Positions 8,886 to 18,522 of a stretch of 60,926 bases of DNA are shown in pieces (positions within the stretch are counted from its first letter, which is position 1; every line of letters begins with the position of its first letter). The stretch comes from Peptoclostridium litorale DSM 5388 (GTDB lineage Bacteria > Bacillota > Clostridia > Peptostreptococcales > Peptostreptococcaceae): positions 1 to 60,926 of the forward strand of contig NZ_FSRH01000017.1 in assembly GCF_900141635.1 (NCBI RefSeq), given 5' to 3'. The notes beneath the pieces are model-generated. The model was not told the origin of the DNA, did not search any database, and saw nothing but the letters and a program-made list of their open reading frames with translations. The translations under genes were made by a program, and so were the position numbers.

Positions 8886-9149
8886 ATAGTTAGATTCAAA
8901 GCTTAAGAAGTATCTCCCATACATATGATATATAATTTAACATGTATGGGCTTTATCAGATTTTATAAAGTTTATAATGAAAACAGTGTTAAAGGAGAGC
9001 TGTTTGTCATGGGATTAGCATAGAAAAAACCTATGATGGGCAAATATTCTATTAGTAACATTTATTTCTAATGGAGTATATGCTGATATATAATATATTC
9101 AGGGCAAAACCCTGCATAAATACATAAAAAATACTAGGGAGGATTCAAA

Positions 9150-10184
9150 ATGAAGAGAATATTGGCAGTGATGGTTTCAATATTCATGATAGCGACATCT
9201 CTTGTGGGATGTACGTCTAATGACAAGGGAGAGAAGGAGGAAACGGCTGGAACATCTATGCTGGAGGGTTCGACTATAAGAGTTGTTGCGGCATATGGAG
9301 GGAAAGAGGAGATATTCGCAAAGTTCACTGAGGATACGGCAGTGAAAGTTGAATTCATAGACATGTCTTCAGGAGAGGTTCTTGCAAGGACAGAGGCTGA
9401 AGGAGGAAAGCCCATGGCTGACGTATGGTTTGGCGGAGGGGCTGACAGTTTCATGTCTGCCGGAGAAAAAGGGCTTTTAGAGTCTTATGTGTCACCTGAG
9501 GAAGAATCTGTTGGAGAAAAGTACAAAGGTGATGAATACTGGACGGGAGTATCTCTTGTAACGGCAGGATTTATGGTAAATACCGATGTAATGGCTGAAA
9601 AAGGTCTACAGGCTCCAAAGACCTGGAAAGACCTTGCAAAGGCGGAGTACAAGGACGAAGTGCTAATGGCTGATCCATCCATATCAGGAACAAACTATGC
9701 GGTTGTAAACTGCCTGCTTCAGGGAATGGGAGAGGAAGAAGGATGGAAATACCTTGAAGAGCTTAAAAATAACATACCTTTCTACGCTCAAAGGGGCGGA
9801 GAGCCTCCAAAGAAGGTTGCAGCAGGAGAAATGGCTGTGGGCATAATTCCTATGTCGGGAGAATTCGTGTCGATGGAGGAGAAATACCCTGTAAAGACAA
9901 TATATCCTGAAGACGGAATACCTTGGGTTCCTGCTGGACTTGCAATATTCAAAAATGCTGAAAATATTGACGCCGCAAAGGCTTTTGTAGACTGGGCTCT
10001 TTCTGCAAAAGGCCAGGAAGTCATAAGAGACAAGGACCCTAGAGTAATGGTCAGAGAAGATGTTTCAGTTCCGGAGATGATGAATGACATCAATATTGAA
10101 GGCCTTATAGACATAGATCTTTCAAAATTCGGATCTCAAAGAGACCAAATACTTGAAAGCTGGGCGCAAAGGATGGCAAAATAA
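9150..10184 (+). CDS. Fbp-type ABC transporter substrate-binding lipoprotein
   Basis: A 344-residue periplasmic-type binding protein of the iron(III)/thiamine/putrescine-like class 1 family (FbpA/AfuA-like). It has a lipoprotein signal with lipobox 'TSLVGC' (Cys about 21). Motifs include 'IRVVAAYGGKEEIFAKFTE', 'ADVWFGGGADSF', 'GVSLVTAGFMVNTDVM' and 'PKTWKDLAKAEYKDEVLMA'. It delivers the ligand to the permease/ATPase encoded directly downstream (4 nt gap to the permease gene). Ferric iron is the usual ligand of the closest families, but 2-aminoethylphosphonate and others are bound by relatives. I saw no clear Fur box upstream, so the ligand stays open. Start ATG 9150 follows AGGGAGG. Confidence 0.88.
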   Translation: MKRILAVMVSIFMIATSLVGCTSNDKGEKEETAGTSMLEGSTIRVVAAYGGKEEIFAKFTEDTAVKVEFIDMSSGEVLARTEAEGGKPMADVWFGGGADSFMSAGEKGLLESYVSPEEESVGEKYKGDEYWTGVSLVTAGFMVNTDVMAEKGLQAPKTWKDLAKAEYKDEVLMADPSISGTNYAVVNCLLQGMGEEEGWKYLEELKNNIPFYAQRGGEPPKKVAAGEMAVGIIPMSGEFVSMEEKYPVKTIYPEDGIPWVPAGLAIFKNAENIDAAKAFVDWALSAKGQEVIRDKDPRVMVREDVSVPEMMNDINIEGLIDIDLSKFGSQRDQILESWAQRMAK

Positions 10185-10187
10185 AAA

Positions 10188-11843
10188 ATGCCTAATTTGA
10201 AAACTCGGGTATCCAAAAACTTGGATACCCGTTTTTATGATCTGTTTGATATGTCCATAATAGCTAGTATAGTCATCTCCATAATGGTGTTCATATTGTG
10301 GCCGATATCAGAGGTAATAGTCAAAAGCTTTTTTCCGGAAGGAATATTTTCACTTGAACTATACAGGGAGATTTTCACAGGAGGCAGAAGGCTTTTTTAT
10401 AACAGCATTTTCGTGTCTACTGTATCTACTGCATGTACCATAGTGTTTGCGGTTTGTATATCGCTATATTCGAATTTTTCGGCAAAGAAAATGAGAAATA
10501 TTATAATGGCGGTTCTAATGCTTACAATGATATCTCCGCCGTTCGTATCGTCACTTGCATATATAACTCTTTTTGGCAAAAGGGGTATAATAACATACAG
10601 GCTTTTGGGTCTTACAATAAACCCTTACGGCTGGCACGGAATAGTTCTAATGCAGGTGTTCGGCAATATTTCACTGGCATCGCTTGTCATAATGGGGATG
10701 ATGTCTGGAATAGACAGGAGCCTAATAGAGGCATCACTCGACCTTGGAGAAAGTGCGGCAAAGACCATAAGAAGGGTGGTGATTCCACTTTCAAAACCGG
10801 GCATAGTCGCATCGTCATTCATAACATTTGTAAAATGCCTTGCGGACTTTGGGACTCCAATAATAATAGGGGGAAATTTCAAGGTGCTTGCAACAGAGGC
10901 GTATATTTCCCTCATAGGAAGAGGCGACCTACCCCGGGCTGCGGCTATAAGCGTCATGATACTCATACCTTCGCTCGTGGTATTTTTCACATACAGGTAC
11001 AATATGAGGGATTCGAAACTGTTTTCGGCGACGGGCTTAAAATCGCCGAGGATGCTTGATGTGGATTTTGACATGGGCATTGGGCTTAGGAGCGTTCTTG
11101 CATTGTTCACATGGACATTCCTTATATTTATGACCCTCCAGTATTTATCAATATTCCTGTCGGCTATTTCAGACTACAAGTCCGGACAGCTAATATTCAC
11201 AATGGAATACATAAAATCGGTGAAATTTTCAAAGATGCCAAGCTTTTTCAGGAGCATAAGATATGCCTTTGCAGCGGGAATTGCAACGAGTGTCATAGGA
11301 CTGCTGCTTTCGTATTACGTCGAAAGGAGAAATGTCAAAGGCTCAAGGGTTATAGACTTTATAGCCACCCTTCCATACATAATGCCGGGGCCGCTCTTTG
11401 GAATAGGCTATATACTTGCATTCAACGACTATCCGCTTGCGCTCACTGGAACGGGCCTGATAGTGGTGATAAACTGCGTGTACAGGCAGATTCCAATAAG
11501 CACAAAGGCCGCAAGCGCGGTGCTTGGCAACGTAGGAAGCGACATTGAGGATGCGGCAAGGGATCTGGGCTCTTCCAACATGAGAATACTTGCAGATATA
11601 ATAATGCCTCTTTTAAAGCCGGCATTCCTCGTGAGCTTTGTAAATACATTCACGGCCACAATGACCACCGTGGGAGCCATAATATTTCTCATAACCCCTT
11701 CGGCAAAGGTTGCTACTGTGGAGCTGTTCAATGTCATAAGGGACGGGGACTACGGGCTTGCAGCTGTGCTTGCGAGCATGATAATAATAGCCACGATTAT
11801 AATAAACATAATTTTTTCGAGGATAATTATAAGAGAGGGATAG
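10188..11843 (+). CDS. Fbp-type ABC transporter permease (fused double module)
   Basis: A 551-residue membrane protein with two BPD-transport permease modules in one chain, as in FbpB. About twelve transmembrane segments are expected. Each half has the EAA loop that contacts the ATPase: 'EASLDLGESAAKTIRRVVIP' at about residues 180-200 and 'EDAARDLGSSNMRILADIIM' at about 450-470. It begins 4 nt after the binding protein stop and is followed 17 nt later by the ATPase, so the three form one operon. The start ATG 10188 is within the stop-distal overlap zone of the upstream gene and has only a weak binding site, in line with translational coupling. Confidence 0.9.
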   Translation: MPNLKTRVSKNLDTRFYDLFDMSIIASIVISIMVFILWPISEVIVKSFFPEGIFSLELYREIFTGGRRLFYNSIFVSTVSTACTIVFAVCISLYSNFSAKKMRNIIMAVLMLTMISPPFVSSLAYITLFGKRGIITYRLLGLTINPYGWHGIVLMQVFGNISLASLVIMGMMSGIDRSLIEASLDLGESAAKTIRRVVIPLSKPGIVASSFITFVKCLADFGTPIIIGGNFKVLATEAYISLIGRGDLPRAAAISVMILIPSLVVFFTYRYNMRDSKLFSATGLKSPRMLDVDFDMGIGLRSVLALFTWTFLIFMTLQYLSIFLSAISDYKSGQLIFTMEYIKSVKFSKMPSFFRSIRYAFAAGIATSVIGLLLSYYVERRNVKGSRVIDFIATLPYIMPGPLFGIGYILAFNDYPLALTGTGLIVVINCVYRQIPISTKAASAVLGNVGSDIEDAARDLGSSNMRILADIIMPLLKPAFLVSFVNTFTATMTTVGAIIFLITPSAKVATVELFNVIRDGDYGLAAVLASMIIIATIIINIIFSRIIIREG

Positions 11844-11859
11844 CAGGGGGTTATAATGG

Positions 11860-12825
11860 ATGTATCTTAAAATCGAAAATATAACAAAAGAATTCGAAGG
11901 GTTTAGGGCGGTAGATGATTTTTCTATTGAAATAGAGAAGGGAGAGCTGGTGTCGCTGCTTGGCCCCAGCGGATGCGGAAAGACCACGACACTCAGGATT
12001 CTGGGGGGATTTTTGGCGCCGTCAAGCGGGAGGATAATACTCGAAGGGGAGGACATAACAGGGACATCTCCCGAGAAAAGGCCCGTGGCAACAGTATTTC
12101 AAAGCTATGCGCTTTTTCCGCACATGAATGTCATTCAAAATGTCACATATGGGCTTAAAAATCTCAAAATGTATTCAAAGGGAGAGATGGATCAAAAGGG
12201 CAGGGAAATGCTCGATATTGTAGGGCTTGGCGAGCTTTCGGGAAGAAATGTCACAAGGATTTCGGGCGGGCAGCAGCAAAGGGTCGCCCTTGCAAGAGCG
12301 CTGATACTCAATCCGAAGGTGCTGCTTATGGACGAGCCCCTTTCAAACCTTGACGCAAAGCTCAGGGTCAGGATGAGAAACGAGATAAAGCATATACAAA
12401 AAAAGCTCGGAATAACAATGGTGTTTGTGACTCACGACCAGGAAGAGGCCATGAGCATATCGGACAGGATAGTCGTAATGAACGGGGGCAGAGCCGAGCA
12501 GATAGGCTGTCCGATTAATATATATGAAAGGCCATGCAGCGAATTTGTAGCTGATTTCATAGGAAGGGCTAACATACTGGAGATGGGCGCTTCAAAGGTG
12601 GTTGTAAGGCCTGAGCACATAGTCATATCAAGCAAAGACGGCAGATACAGCGGCGCGATAGTTGAAAAGAGCTTTTTGGGATTTTTCACAAGCTATGTTG
12701 TAAATGCAAAAATTGACGGAAAAGAAACGCTGCTCCAGGTGGACTGCGTAAATTCAAAATGCAACTATGATACGGGTGACATTGTGCATTTTGAATTTGA
12801 AAGGGTTCATGAGATAGAAGTGTAA
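11860..12825 (+). CDS. Fbp-type ABC transporter ATP-binding protein
   Basis: A 321-residue ATPase of the CUT1/FbpC-PotA type. Walker A 'GPSGCGKTTTLRI', Q-loop 'TVFQSYALFPHM', signature 'ISGGQQQRVALARAL', Walker B 'VLLMDEPLSNLDAK' and switch His 'VTHDQEEAM'. After about residue 235 there is a C-terminal TOBE-like regulatory domain ('VVRPEHIVISS', 'VEKSFLGFFTSYVV'). It powers the importer encoded just upstream. Start ATG 11860 lies after AGGGGG; an ATG at 11856 is out of frame. The operon ends in the strong hairpin at 12887-12912. Confidence 0.92.
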   Translation: MYLKIENITKEFEGFRAVDDFSIEIEKGELVSLLGPSGCGKTTTLRILGGFLAPSSGRIILEGEDITGTSPEKRPVATVFQSYALFPHMNVIQNVTYGLKNLKMYSKGEMDQKGREMLDIVGLGELSGRNVTRISGGQQQRVALARALILNPKVLLMDEPLSNLDAKLRVRMRNEIKHIQKKLGITMVFVTHDQEEAMSISDRIVVMNGGRAEQIGCPINIYERPCSEFVADFIGRANILEMGASKVVVRPEHIVISSKDGRYSGAIVEKSFLGFFTSYVVNAKIDGKETLLQVDCVNSKCNYDTGDIVHFEFERVHEIEV

Positions 12826-12886
12826 AGTAGCATATGCAGTATACAACATAAGATTATATATGTTATATTCGGGGATTTGACATTCT

Positions 12887-12912
12887 ATCCCCCGCATGCG
12901 CGGGGGATTTTT
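12887..12912 (+). terminator. Terminator of the Fbp-type ABC operon
   Basis: 9-bp GC-rich stem (ATCCCCCGC / GCGGGGGAT) with 4-nt loop and a T-run. Confidence 0.9.
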
Positions 12913-12995
12913 AATGCCTTAAAATTGCATAAAACCTATTATAGATTTGTATTGGGGGTATTAAAAAGTTATAGGTGTATGCAGGGGGGCTGAAT

Positions 12996-13700
12996 ATGGA
13001 AGTTTTAATAGAAGGCAGGGGGATATGGAAGCAGTATCAGATGGGGGAAGTGACAGTCAACGCCCTGAAGGGCGTTGATTTTGAGGTATACAGAGGGGAA
13101 TTCATAGTGGTGCTTGGACCCAGCGGCTCGGGAAAGAGTACCCTTTTAAACATAATAGGGGGCATGGATTCTCCCACCAAGGGGGAATTGATATATGACG
13201 GAAGGGCAATATCCGGTGCCAGCGAGAGGGAGCTTACACAGTACAGGAGAAACAACGTTGGATTTGTATTCCAGTTTTACAATCTCATGCCAAATCTCAC
13301 CGCGGGGGAGAACATAGGGCTTTCTGTGGAGATAGCAAACGAACCCCTGGAGATAGACTATGTGCTTGAGAAAATAGGACTCAGCGAGAGGAAAAACCAT
13401 TTTCCCTCGCAGCTTTCTGGGGGGGAGCAGCAGCGTGTTGCCATAGGCAGGGCGCTTGCCAAGAATCCGGATCTTCTGCTTTGCGATGAGCCCACAGGTG
13501 CACTCGACCTTTCCACGGGAGTCGAGATACTAAAGTTTTTAAGGGATTTCAACAGGGAGTTAAAAAAGACCGTCATGATAATAACCCACAATGCTGGAAT
13601 AGGAAAGATAGGTGACCGGGTATTTTATATAAGGGATGGAATGATTGAAAAAATAGAGAAAAATGAAAAGCCTCTAAGACCCGAGGAGGTGTCGTGGTGA
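12996..13700 (+). CDS. ABC exporter ATP-binding protein (MacB/LolD type)
   Basis: A 234-residue ATPase of the LolD/MacB/FtsE group that partners FtsX-like permeases. Walker A '[16 protein letters not shown]', Q-loop 'FVFQFYNLMPNLT', signature 'LSGGEQQRVAIGRAL', Walker B 'LLLCDEPTGALD' and switch 'IITHNAGIG'. ATG 12996 follows GGGGGG; the in-frame GTG at 12975 is upstream of that site. It overlaps the permease gene start by a GTGA overlap and is therefore translationally coupled. Together with the permease and the membrane fusion protein at 16073 it forms a MacAB-like tripartite export system; in a Gram-positive cell such systems handle peptides or envelope stress. Confidence 0.92.
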   Translation: MEVLIEGRGIWKQYQMGEVTVNALKGVDFEVYRGEFIVVLGPSGSGKSTLLNIIGGMDSPTKGELIYDGRAISGASERELTQYRRNNVGFVFQFYNLMPNLTAGENIGLSVEIANEPLEIDYVLEKIGLSERKNHFPSQLSGGEQQRVAIGRALAKNPDLLLCDEPTGALDLSTGVEILKFLRDFNRELKKTVMIITHNAGIGKIGDRVFYIRDGMIEKIEKNEKPLRPEEVSW

Positions 13701-16060
13701 TACTTTACAAGAAAATGATGAGGGACATAATGCACCACAAGCTTGTGTACATATCAAGCGCTCTTGTAATAGTAATAGGGCTTAGCATGTACACTTCCAT
13801 GTTCATGGTGATGGAAAATCTTCAGGCCGCGATGGATGAGTTCTATGAGGACTCAAATTTTGCGCACGGATTTGCAAGCCTTACAGGTGTTCCTGTGGGA
13901 GCTGTTGACGAGCTTCAAGGGACGGAAGGAGTGGAAAGTCTTCAGGGGCGGTTTGTAAAGGACGTTCGGATTTATGAAAAGGACCTTTCTGTCCCAAGAT
14001 ACCTCCGGCTTGTATCCGTTGACTTGGAAGAGGAAAGGCTTCTCAACTCGCCATTTGTGGAGGAAGGCGCCCCACTTGAAAAATCAAGCGACGGCGTTTG
14101 GCTTGATGTCAAATTCTACGATGAGAATTCAGTTTCGCCGGGCGACGGCATAGAGATAATCGCGGAAGGCAAACGGGTGGAACTTGACATAATAGGCTCT
14201 GCAATAAGTCCCGACTTCATATATGCAATGAGAAGCCTTCAGGAGATATACCCAGATCCCAGCACTTTTGGAATAGCATATATAGAGTATTCAAAAATGG
14301 AAAGCCTCTTCAGGGAAAAGGGAATTTACAACGAAATATCATTTACCATAGAAGAAGGATATACTTACGATGAAGTAGAGAGCAGGCTTGAAGACAAGCT
14401 CAAGAAATACGGACTCAAGAGCATATATGAAAGAGAGGACCAGGTGAGCCACTCCATACTAACAGGCGAGCTTGAACAGCTACAGGGGACAGCCCTTGTA
14501 TTTCCATTGATATTTTTGGCCGTAGCAAGCTTTGTGCTCTATATAATGCTAAAGCGTATAGTCGAGCAGCAAAGGGGTCAGATAGGCATACTAAAGGCGT
14601 TTGGATACACAAAGCGGGAAATTCTTTTGCACTACATGAGCTACAGCATGATAGTGGGAGTTGCAGGGGGGATATTCGGAGGGCTTGCGGGTATATGGCT
14701 TGCATATTTTTATACTGAGCTGTACAGGGAGTTTTTCGCATTTCCGAATTTGAGCAGCACATTCTCCATGAAATACTTTGTCCAGGCAAATATTATATCC
14801 ATATTATTCAGCATAGTGGCAGGATACAGCGGAACACGAAAAATACTAATGCTCAAGCCGGCGGATGCGCTAAGGCCGCCAGTATTAGTCAAGGTCCACA
14901 CTATATGGCTTGAAAGGATAAGGGCCCTTTGGAAAATGTTTGGAACCCAGACAAAGATGGCTTTTAGGAACCTTTTCAGGAATAGGGCCAGAAGCCTTTT
15001 TACGATGATTGGGATAGTGTTTGTATTCAGCATAGTGACTACCACAGTCTCATTCCAAAGGGTAATAGAAATAATGATGAAAGAGCAGTTTGAAAAGGTC
15101 CAGACGTATGACGTGAAAATGAGCTTCTACACCCCTATAGATAGAAATGGGACATACAGGGAGATAGTGAATAGGGACTATATAAGGGAGGCAGAAGCTT
15201 TTTTGGAGGCCCCCATAAAGATTAAAAGCAGCTGGAGGGAAAAAGAGGCAATATGCATAGGAATGCAGATTGACGGGCGTATGTACAACATAATAGATAG
15301 CCGTGGCAATATTTTGAGACCGCCAATCGAGGGCATGATCATATCGGAAAAAATTGCAAACATCATGGACATAAGCGTTGGGGACACAGTCGAGATAGAA
15401 AGTCCATGGGCCGCAAAGGATGAGATAAGCGTAACAATAACAGGAATAATACCACAGCACTTCGGCGTGAACACCTACATGGAGATATCCTCGTTTTGCA
15501 AACTCATAGGGCAAAGGGACATGGCCACGTCGCTCCTTCTCGACATAGAGGACGGGCAGCTGGGAAGACTCAATGACGACTATATAAACGCTCAAAACGT
15601 AGTTTCTATAGAAAGGCGCGAAAAGACAATAGAGACATTCAACGAGCTTATGGAATCATATGCCTACATGCAGTGGATATTTGTAGTATTTGGTATAATA
15701 GCTGGATTTGCGGTGATATATACATCATCAACTATAATATTTTCGGAAAGGCAAAGGGAGCTTTCATCGCTCAGGGTCCTTGGGATGACAAAGGCGGAGA
15801 TTTTCAGAATAATAGCTATAGAGCAGTGGGCTATAAGCGCAGGGGCAATTGCGATAGGCGTTCCAGTTGCTTATATTATGAGAGATGGTATAGCAAGAGG
15901 TGTAAGCACCGACCTTTTCAGCATACCCCTTGGGATAGATGCTGCTTCATTTTTGGCGAGCGCTGTGGTCACATTCGTATCAATAGCATTCGCACAGATT
16001 TCAGTGTACAGAAAGATAAGAAGGCTCAATTTTGTGGATGTGCTCAAAGAGAGGGAATAG
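13697..16060 (+). CDS. FtsX-like ABC exporter permease (two FtsX domains)
   Basis: A 787-residue membrane protein with duplicated FtsX cores. An N-terminal transmembrane segment (about residues 17-37), a large extracytoplasmic domain, then a first group of membrane helices (about 260-400, with 'GILKAFGYTKREILLHYM'), a second N-terminal-type helix and outside domain ('FRNLFRNRARSLFTMIGIVF' at about 420), and the last FtsX core with 'LRVLGMTKAEIFRIIAIE'. This is the YknZ-double/LolC-E-like long form. Two adjacent GTG codons (13694 and 13697) could start it; the second is at better distance from GAGGAGG. It is coupled to the upstream ATPase gene and followed 12 nt later by the fusion protein gene. 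Confidence 0.88.
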   Translation: MILYKKMMRDIMHHKLVYISSALVIVIGLSMYTSMFMVMENLQAAMDEFYEDSNFAHGFASLTGVPVGAVDELQGTEGVESLQGRFVKDVRIYEKDLSVPRYLRLVSVDLEEERLLNSPFVEEGAPLEKSSDGVWLDVKFYDENSVSPGDGIEIIAEGKRVELDIIGSAISPDFIYAMRSLQEIYPDPSTFGIAYIEYSKMESLFREKGIYNEISFTIEEGYTYDEVESRLEDKLKKYGLKSIYEREDQVSHSILTGELEQLQGTALVFPLIFLAVASFVLYIMLKRIVEQQRGQIGILKAFGYTKREILLHYMSYSMIVGVAGGIFGGLAGIWLAYFYTELYREFFAFPNLSSTFSMKYFVQANIISILFSIVAGYSGTRKILMLKPADALRPPVLVKVHTIWLERIRALWKMFGTQTKMAFRNLFRNRARSLFTMIGIVFVFSIVTTTVSFQRVIEIMMKEQFEKVQTYDVKMSFYTPIDRNGTYREIVNRDYIREAEAFLEAPIKIKSSWREKEAICIGMQIDGRMYNIIDSRGNILRPPIEGMIISEKIANIMDISVGDTVEIESPWAAKDEISVTITGIIPQHFGVNTYMEISSFCKLIGQRDMATSLLLDIEDGQLGRLNDDYINAQNVVSIERREKTIETFNELMESYAYMQWIFVVFGIIAGFAVIYTSSTIIFSERQRELSSLRVLGMTKAEIFRIIAIEQWAISAGAIAIGVPVAYIMRDGIARGVSTDLFSIPLGIDAASFLASAVVTFVSIAFAQISVYRKIRRLNFVDVLKERE

Positions 16061-16072
16061 GGGGGTGAGAAT

Positions 16073-17341
16073 ATGAAAAACAAAAAAATATTGAAAAAAA
16101 GTTTAAAGTGGATTGTAGCGGTACTCATAGTAATTGCATTAATAATATTATACCTGTATGAAAGCACAAAACCTTTGGAAGTTGAAGGGCAAAGGGTGCA
16201 AAAAATAGACATACGCGATACATTCGAGGAGGAAGGAACTGTAGAAGCCGCATATGAGGACGACATATACTCATCGCAGTCGGGAGAGATACAAAGCCTG
16301 AACATAAGGGAAGGTCAAAGGATCAAAAGCGGGGACGTAATACTAAGCATGGATACAAGCGAGCTTGAAAGGGGGATAGATCAGCTTGAAGGCCAGCTAA
16401 AGAGCATATCAGGACAGCAAAATACCGAGACATTATTGGGAAAAGAGGAAGCGATAGAAAGCCAGAGGCTTTCAGTTGAAAATGCAAGAAAGGAATATGA
16501 AGAGGCATTAAAGGGATATGAAAGGGGCACGGGGCTTTATGAGCAGGAGGCCATATCTCAGGATGATATTGAGAGGCTGAAAAAGGAAATGGAGATTGCT
16601 GAAAATGTAATGAACCAGCAGATACAAGCGTTGAGCGCCCTTGAAAGCCAGTATAGCGATCCTCAGGCCAGGCTGCTTTATTTCCAGGGGCAGCGGGAAG
16701 CTGTAAGGGCTCAAATAGAACTGTTTAGATACAAGATTGGAAAGTCCAGGATATATGCGGGCAAGGCGGGAATAGTAAAGAGCGTGAATGTAGATGAAAA
16801 GCAGTATATAGCGCCAGGGCAGAGCATTGCGACTCTCATTGGAGATGGAGGGATAGAGGTGGAGTCAAGGGTGCTTGCGAAGGATGCTGTAGACCTTCGA
16901 CCCGGAATGGATGTGAAGATAGTGCTCGAACACGAGCCGGACGATTTTACATTCGAGGGGAGCATAAAGAGGATAAATCCATATGCATCGGAGAGCGTGT
17001 CTGCAATAGGCCTGGTGGAGAGAAGGGTCGATGTTAAAATAGACCTGAGGGGGGACTATTCCATTTTGAAACCGGGCTACAGCGTGGACGTGGAATTCCT
17101 CAAAAGAAGCCAAAAAGGAGCAATTGCAGTCCCCAAAAGGGCCATATTCAAGCATGAGGGGGAAGATGCGATATGGAAGATAGTCTCCGAAAAGGCAGTA
17201 ATCCAGAAGGTGTCTGTGGGATATGAAACGGACGACTACTCTATTATAGACAGCGGACTTGATGAGGGCGACATTGTCATACTCAACCACAAGACGGACG
17301 GCCTTGACATAGACAAGAGAGTGAAGCCGGTGTTTCAGTAG
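16073..17341 (+). CDS. HlyD/MacA-type membrane fusion protein
   Basis: A 422-residue periplasmic adaptor-type protein with an uncleaved N-terminal membrane anchor (about residues 12-29, 'WIVAVLIVIALIILYLYES'), a split lipoyl domain ('QSGEIQSLNIREGQRIKSGD' and 'GKAGIVKSVNVDEKQYIAPG'), a coiled-coil hairpin between (about 95-215, with 'QEAISQDDIERLKKEMEIAE') and beta-barrel/membrane-proximal domains ('PGMDVKIVLEHEPDDF', 'LKPGYSVDVEFLK'). It completes the exporter of the two upstream genes. Monoderms use such adaptors (e.g. YknX with YknYZ) for toxin or envelope export. A 26-bp perfect inverted repeat ends the operon. Confidence 0.9.
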   Translation: MKNKKILKKSLKWIVAVLIVIALIILYLYESTKPLEVEGQRVQKIDIRDTFEEEGTVEAAYEDDIYSSQSGEIQSLNIREGQRIKSGDVILSMDTSELERGIDQLEGQLKSISGQQNTETLLGKEEAIESQRLSVENARKEYEEALKGYERGTGLYEQEAISQDDIERLKKEMEIAENVMNQQIQALSALESQYSDPQARLLYFQGQREAVRAQIELFRYKIGKSRIYAGKAGIVKSVNVDEKQYIAPGQSIATLIGDGGIEVESRVLAKDAVDLRPGMDVKIVLEHEPDDFTFEGSIKRINPYASESVSAIGLVERRVDVKIDLRGDYSILKPGYSVDVEFLKRSQKGAIAVPKRAIFKHEGEDAIWKIVSEKAVIQKVSVGYETDDYSIIDSGLDEGDIVILNHKTDGLDIDKRVKPVFQ

Positions 17342-17390
17342 AACAAAACTACAGTTAATGGCCTACGAAGCTTTTGAATGCAAAATCTGG

Positions 17391-17444
17391 ACAATATGAA
17401 TAAAAAATGCCATCGGTGCCGATGGCATTTTTTATTCATATTGT
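17391..17444. terminator. Very long bidirectional terminator palindrome
   Basis: Two perfect 26-bp arms (17391-17416 and 17419-17444) around a 2-nt centre. It lies between the exporter operon (plus) and the CHAD gene (minus). Core ATGCCATCGG/CCGATGGCAT is flanked by A6/T6 runs in both directions, so it can terminate both transcripts. Confidence 0.85.
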
Positions 17445-17525
17445 GATATAATTTTACAAAATCAAGGGTTAAATAAGTGGATTTTAATATTGAGGCGACT
17501 GAAGCGGGCGCAGATAGTGAAACTC

Positions 17526-18371
17526 TTAAACGCTTAGATTGTGGGGGTCGAGTGAATATATTTTTTCATTGCTCTGCAAAAAACTGTCAACGAGGGCCTT
17601 TTGCCTTTTCAAAAGCTCGTGGTATTCTATTGAAAGTATTCCGCATTCTGCGGAGTGTTTTTTTTCTATGAAATCACAAAGAAGCCCCTCGACTACGTTT
17701 AAATCCTGTATGCTTCCTAGAATGTCCTGAACAGATTTCATATTGTCATGGAAATCTTGTCCGACTGGATTTATGCTGTCTATCACTTCAATCATGTACC
17801 TGAAATTTTTGAATGCTATTCTGACACTGTGTATGCTCTTTATGTCTTCGGGATTAACATCTTCTAAAAGAGAGGTTACATTATTGAAAGAGGCGGTGGC
17901 GGAGCTTAAAAGCATATCGTAGAGATTATCAGACTTGGATTCTTTCGAAAGCTTTTTCTGGAGAGATTTCGATGTCTCCTTGATATTTGAAATGTCCATT
18001 TTTTTAAACTCTTTAGACAGATCCTTTGAAAGACTGTCTTCGAGTACATTCAAATGGTCAAAAAAAGCCTCCAGATCGGGAAATTCTTTTTTCATTTCAT
18101 CAATATAGAGTAGTGAAATGTGTACATCCCTCAGAGGGCCGAACATCTTAAGCTTTTGATTAATGAGCTTCAAGCTGTTTTTGGTCTTTTTATCGGACAC
18201 GCCCAAAATAGGATTCACTATTTCAGTGAGTGCCATGAGCCGCCTTAGGGCAATCCTGATATCATGGACGTGTTCATTTGTAAACTCTTTTTTGCAGTTC
18301 TTGTATTCTCTTATGAATTTTTCAAGTTTGACTTGCGCAAATTCACATAGCTTTTTAGATTCAACAGACAT
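17526..18371 (-). CDS. CHAD domain protein
   Basis: A 281-residue all-helical CHAD protein. The conserved basic, His-containing repeats are seen twice: 'VHDIRIALRRLMALTEIV' (about residue 38) and 'IHSVRIAFKNFRYMIEVI' (about 180). In known members these helices form a positively charged channel that binds inorganic polyphosphate. There is no fused CYTH triphosphatase domain. The start was moved to ATG 18369-18371 because GGGAGG lies just before it and inside the longer reading frame. Ppx (4526) is the only other polyphosphate gene in the window. It probably forms its own transcript, since a terminator separates it from the minus-strand gene upstream. Confidence 0.85.
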   Translation of the reverse strand: MSVESKKLCEFAQVKLEKFIREYKNCKKEFTNEHVHDIRIALRRLMALTEIVNPILGVSDKKTKNSLKLINQKLKMFGPLRDVHISLLYIDEMKKEFPDLEAFFDHLNVLEDSLSKDLSKEFKKMDISNIKETSKSLQKKLSKESKSDNLYDMLLSSATASFNNVTSLLEDVNPEDIKSIHSVRIAFKNFRYMIEVIDSINPVGQDFHDNMKSVQDILGSIQDLNVVEGLLCDFIEKKHSAECGILSIEYHELLKRQKALVDSFLQSNEKIYSLDPHNLSV

Positions 18372-18450
18372 TCCAAAACCTCCCATGCACTTAAAGTACT
18401 AGTTATAGTATATATATGTCCATATTGGAAGTTTTGAAAATCAAAAACAA

Positions 18451-18479
18451 AAAATCCCAAAAATAAATTTTGGGATTTT
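18451..18479 (-). terminator. Terminator after the Rossmann-MCP gene
   Basis: 12-bp perfect stem (18451-18462 / 18468-18479), ending in a T-run on the minus strand. Confidence 0.75.
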
Positions 18480-18522
18480 AATTCTTATTTTTAAACATGC
18501 TCGGGAACTGCTTTATGGATAC

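Noticed and set aside
8991-9023. AAAGGAG followed by a four-codon frame (MGLA)
   Set aside because: Too short to call; flanking AAACAG/CTGTTT pairing could be chance.
9000-9150. Fur box or riboswitch before the Fbp-type ABC genes
   Set aside because: I searched by eye for a Fur-type dyad and for common aptamer cores and found none.
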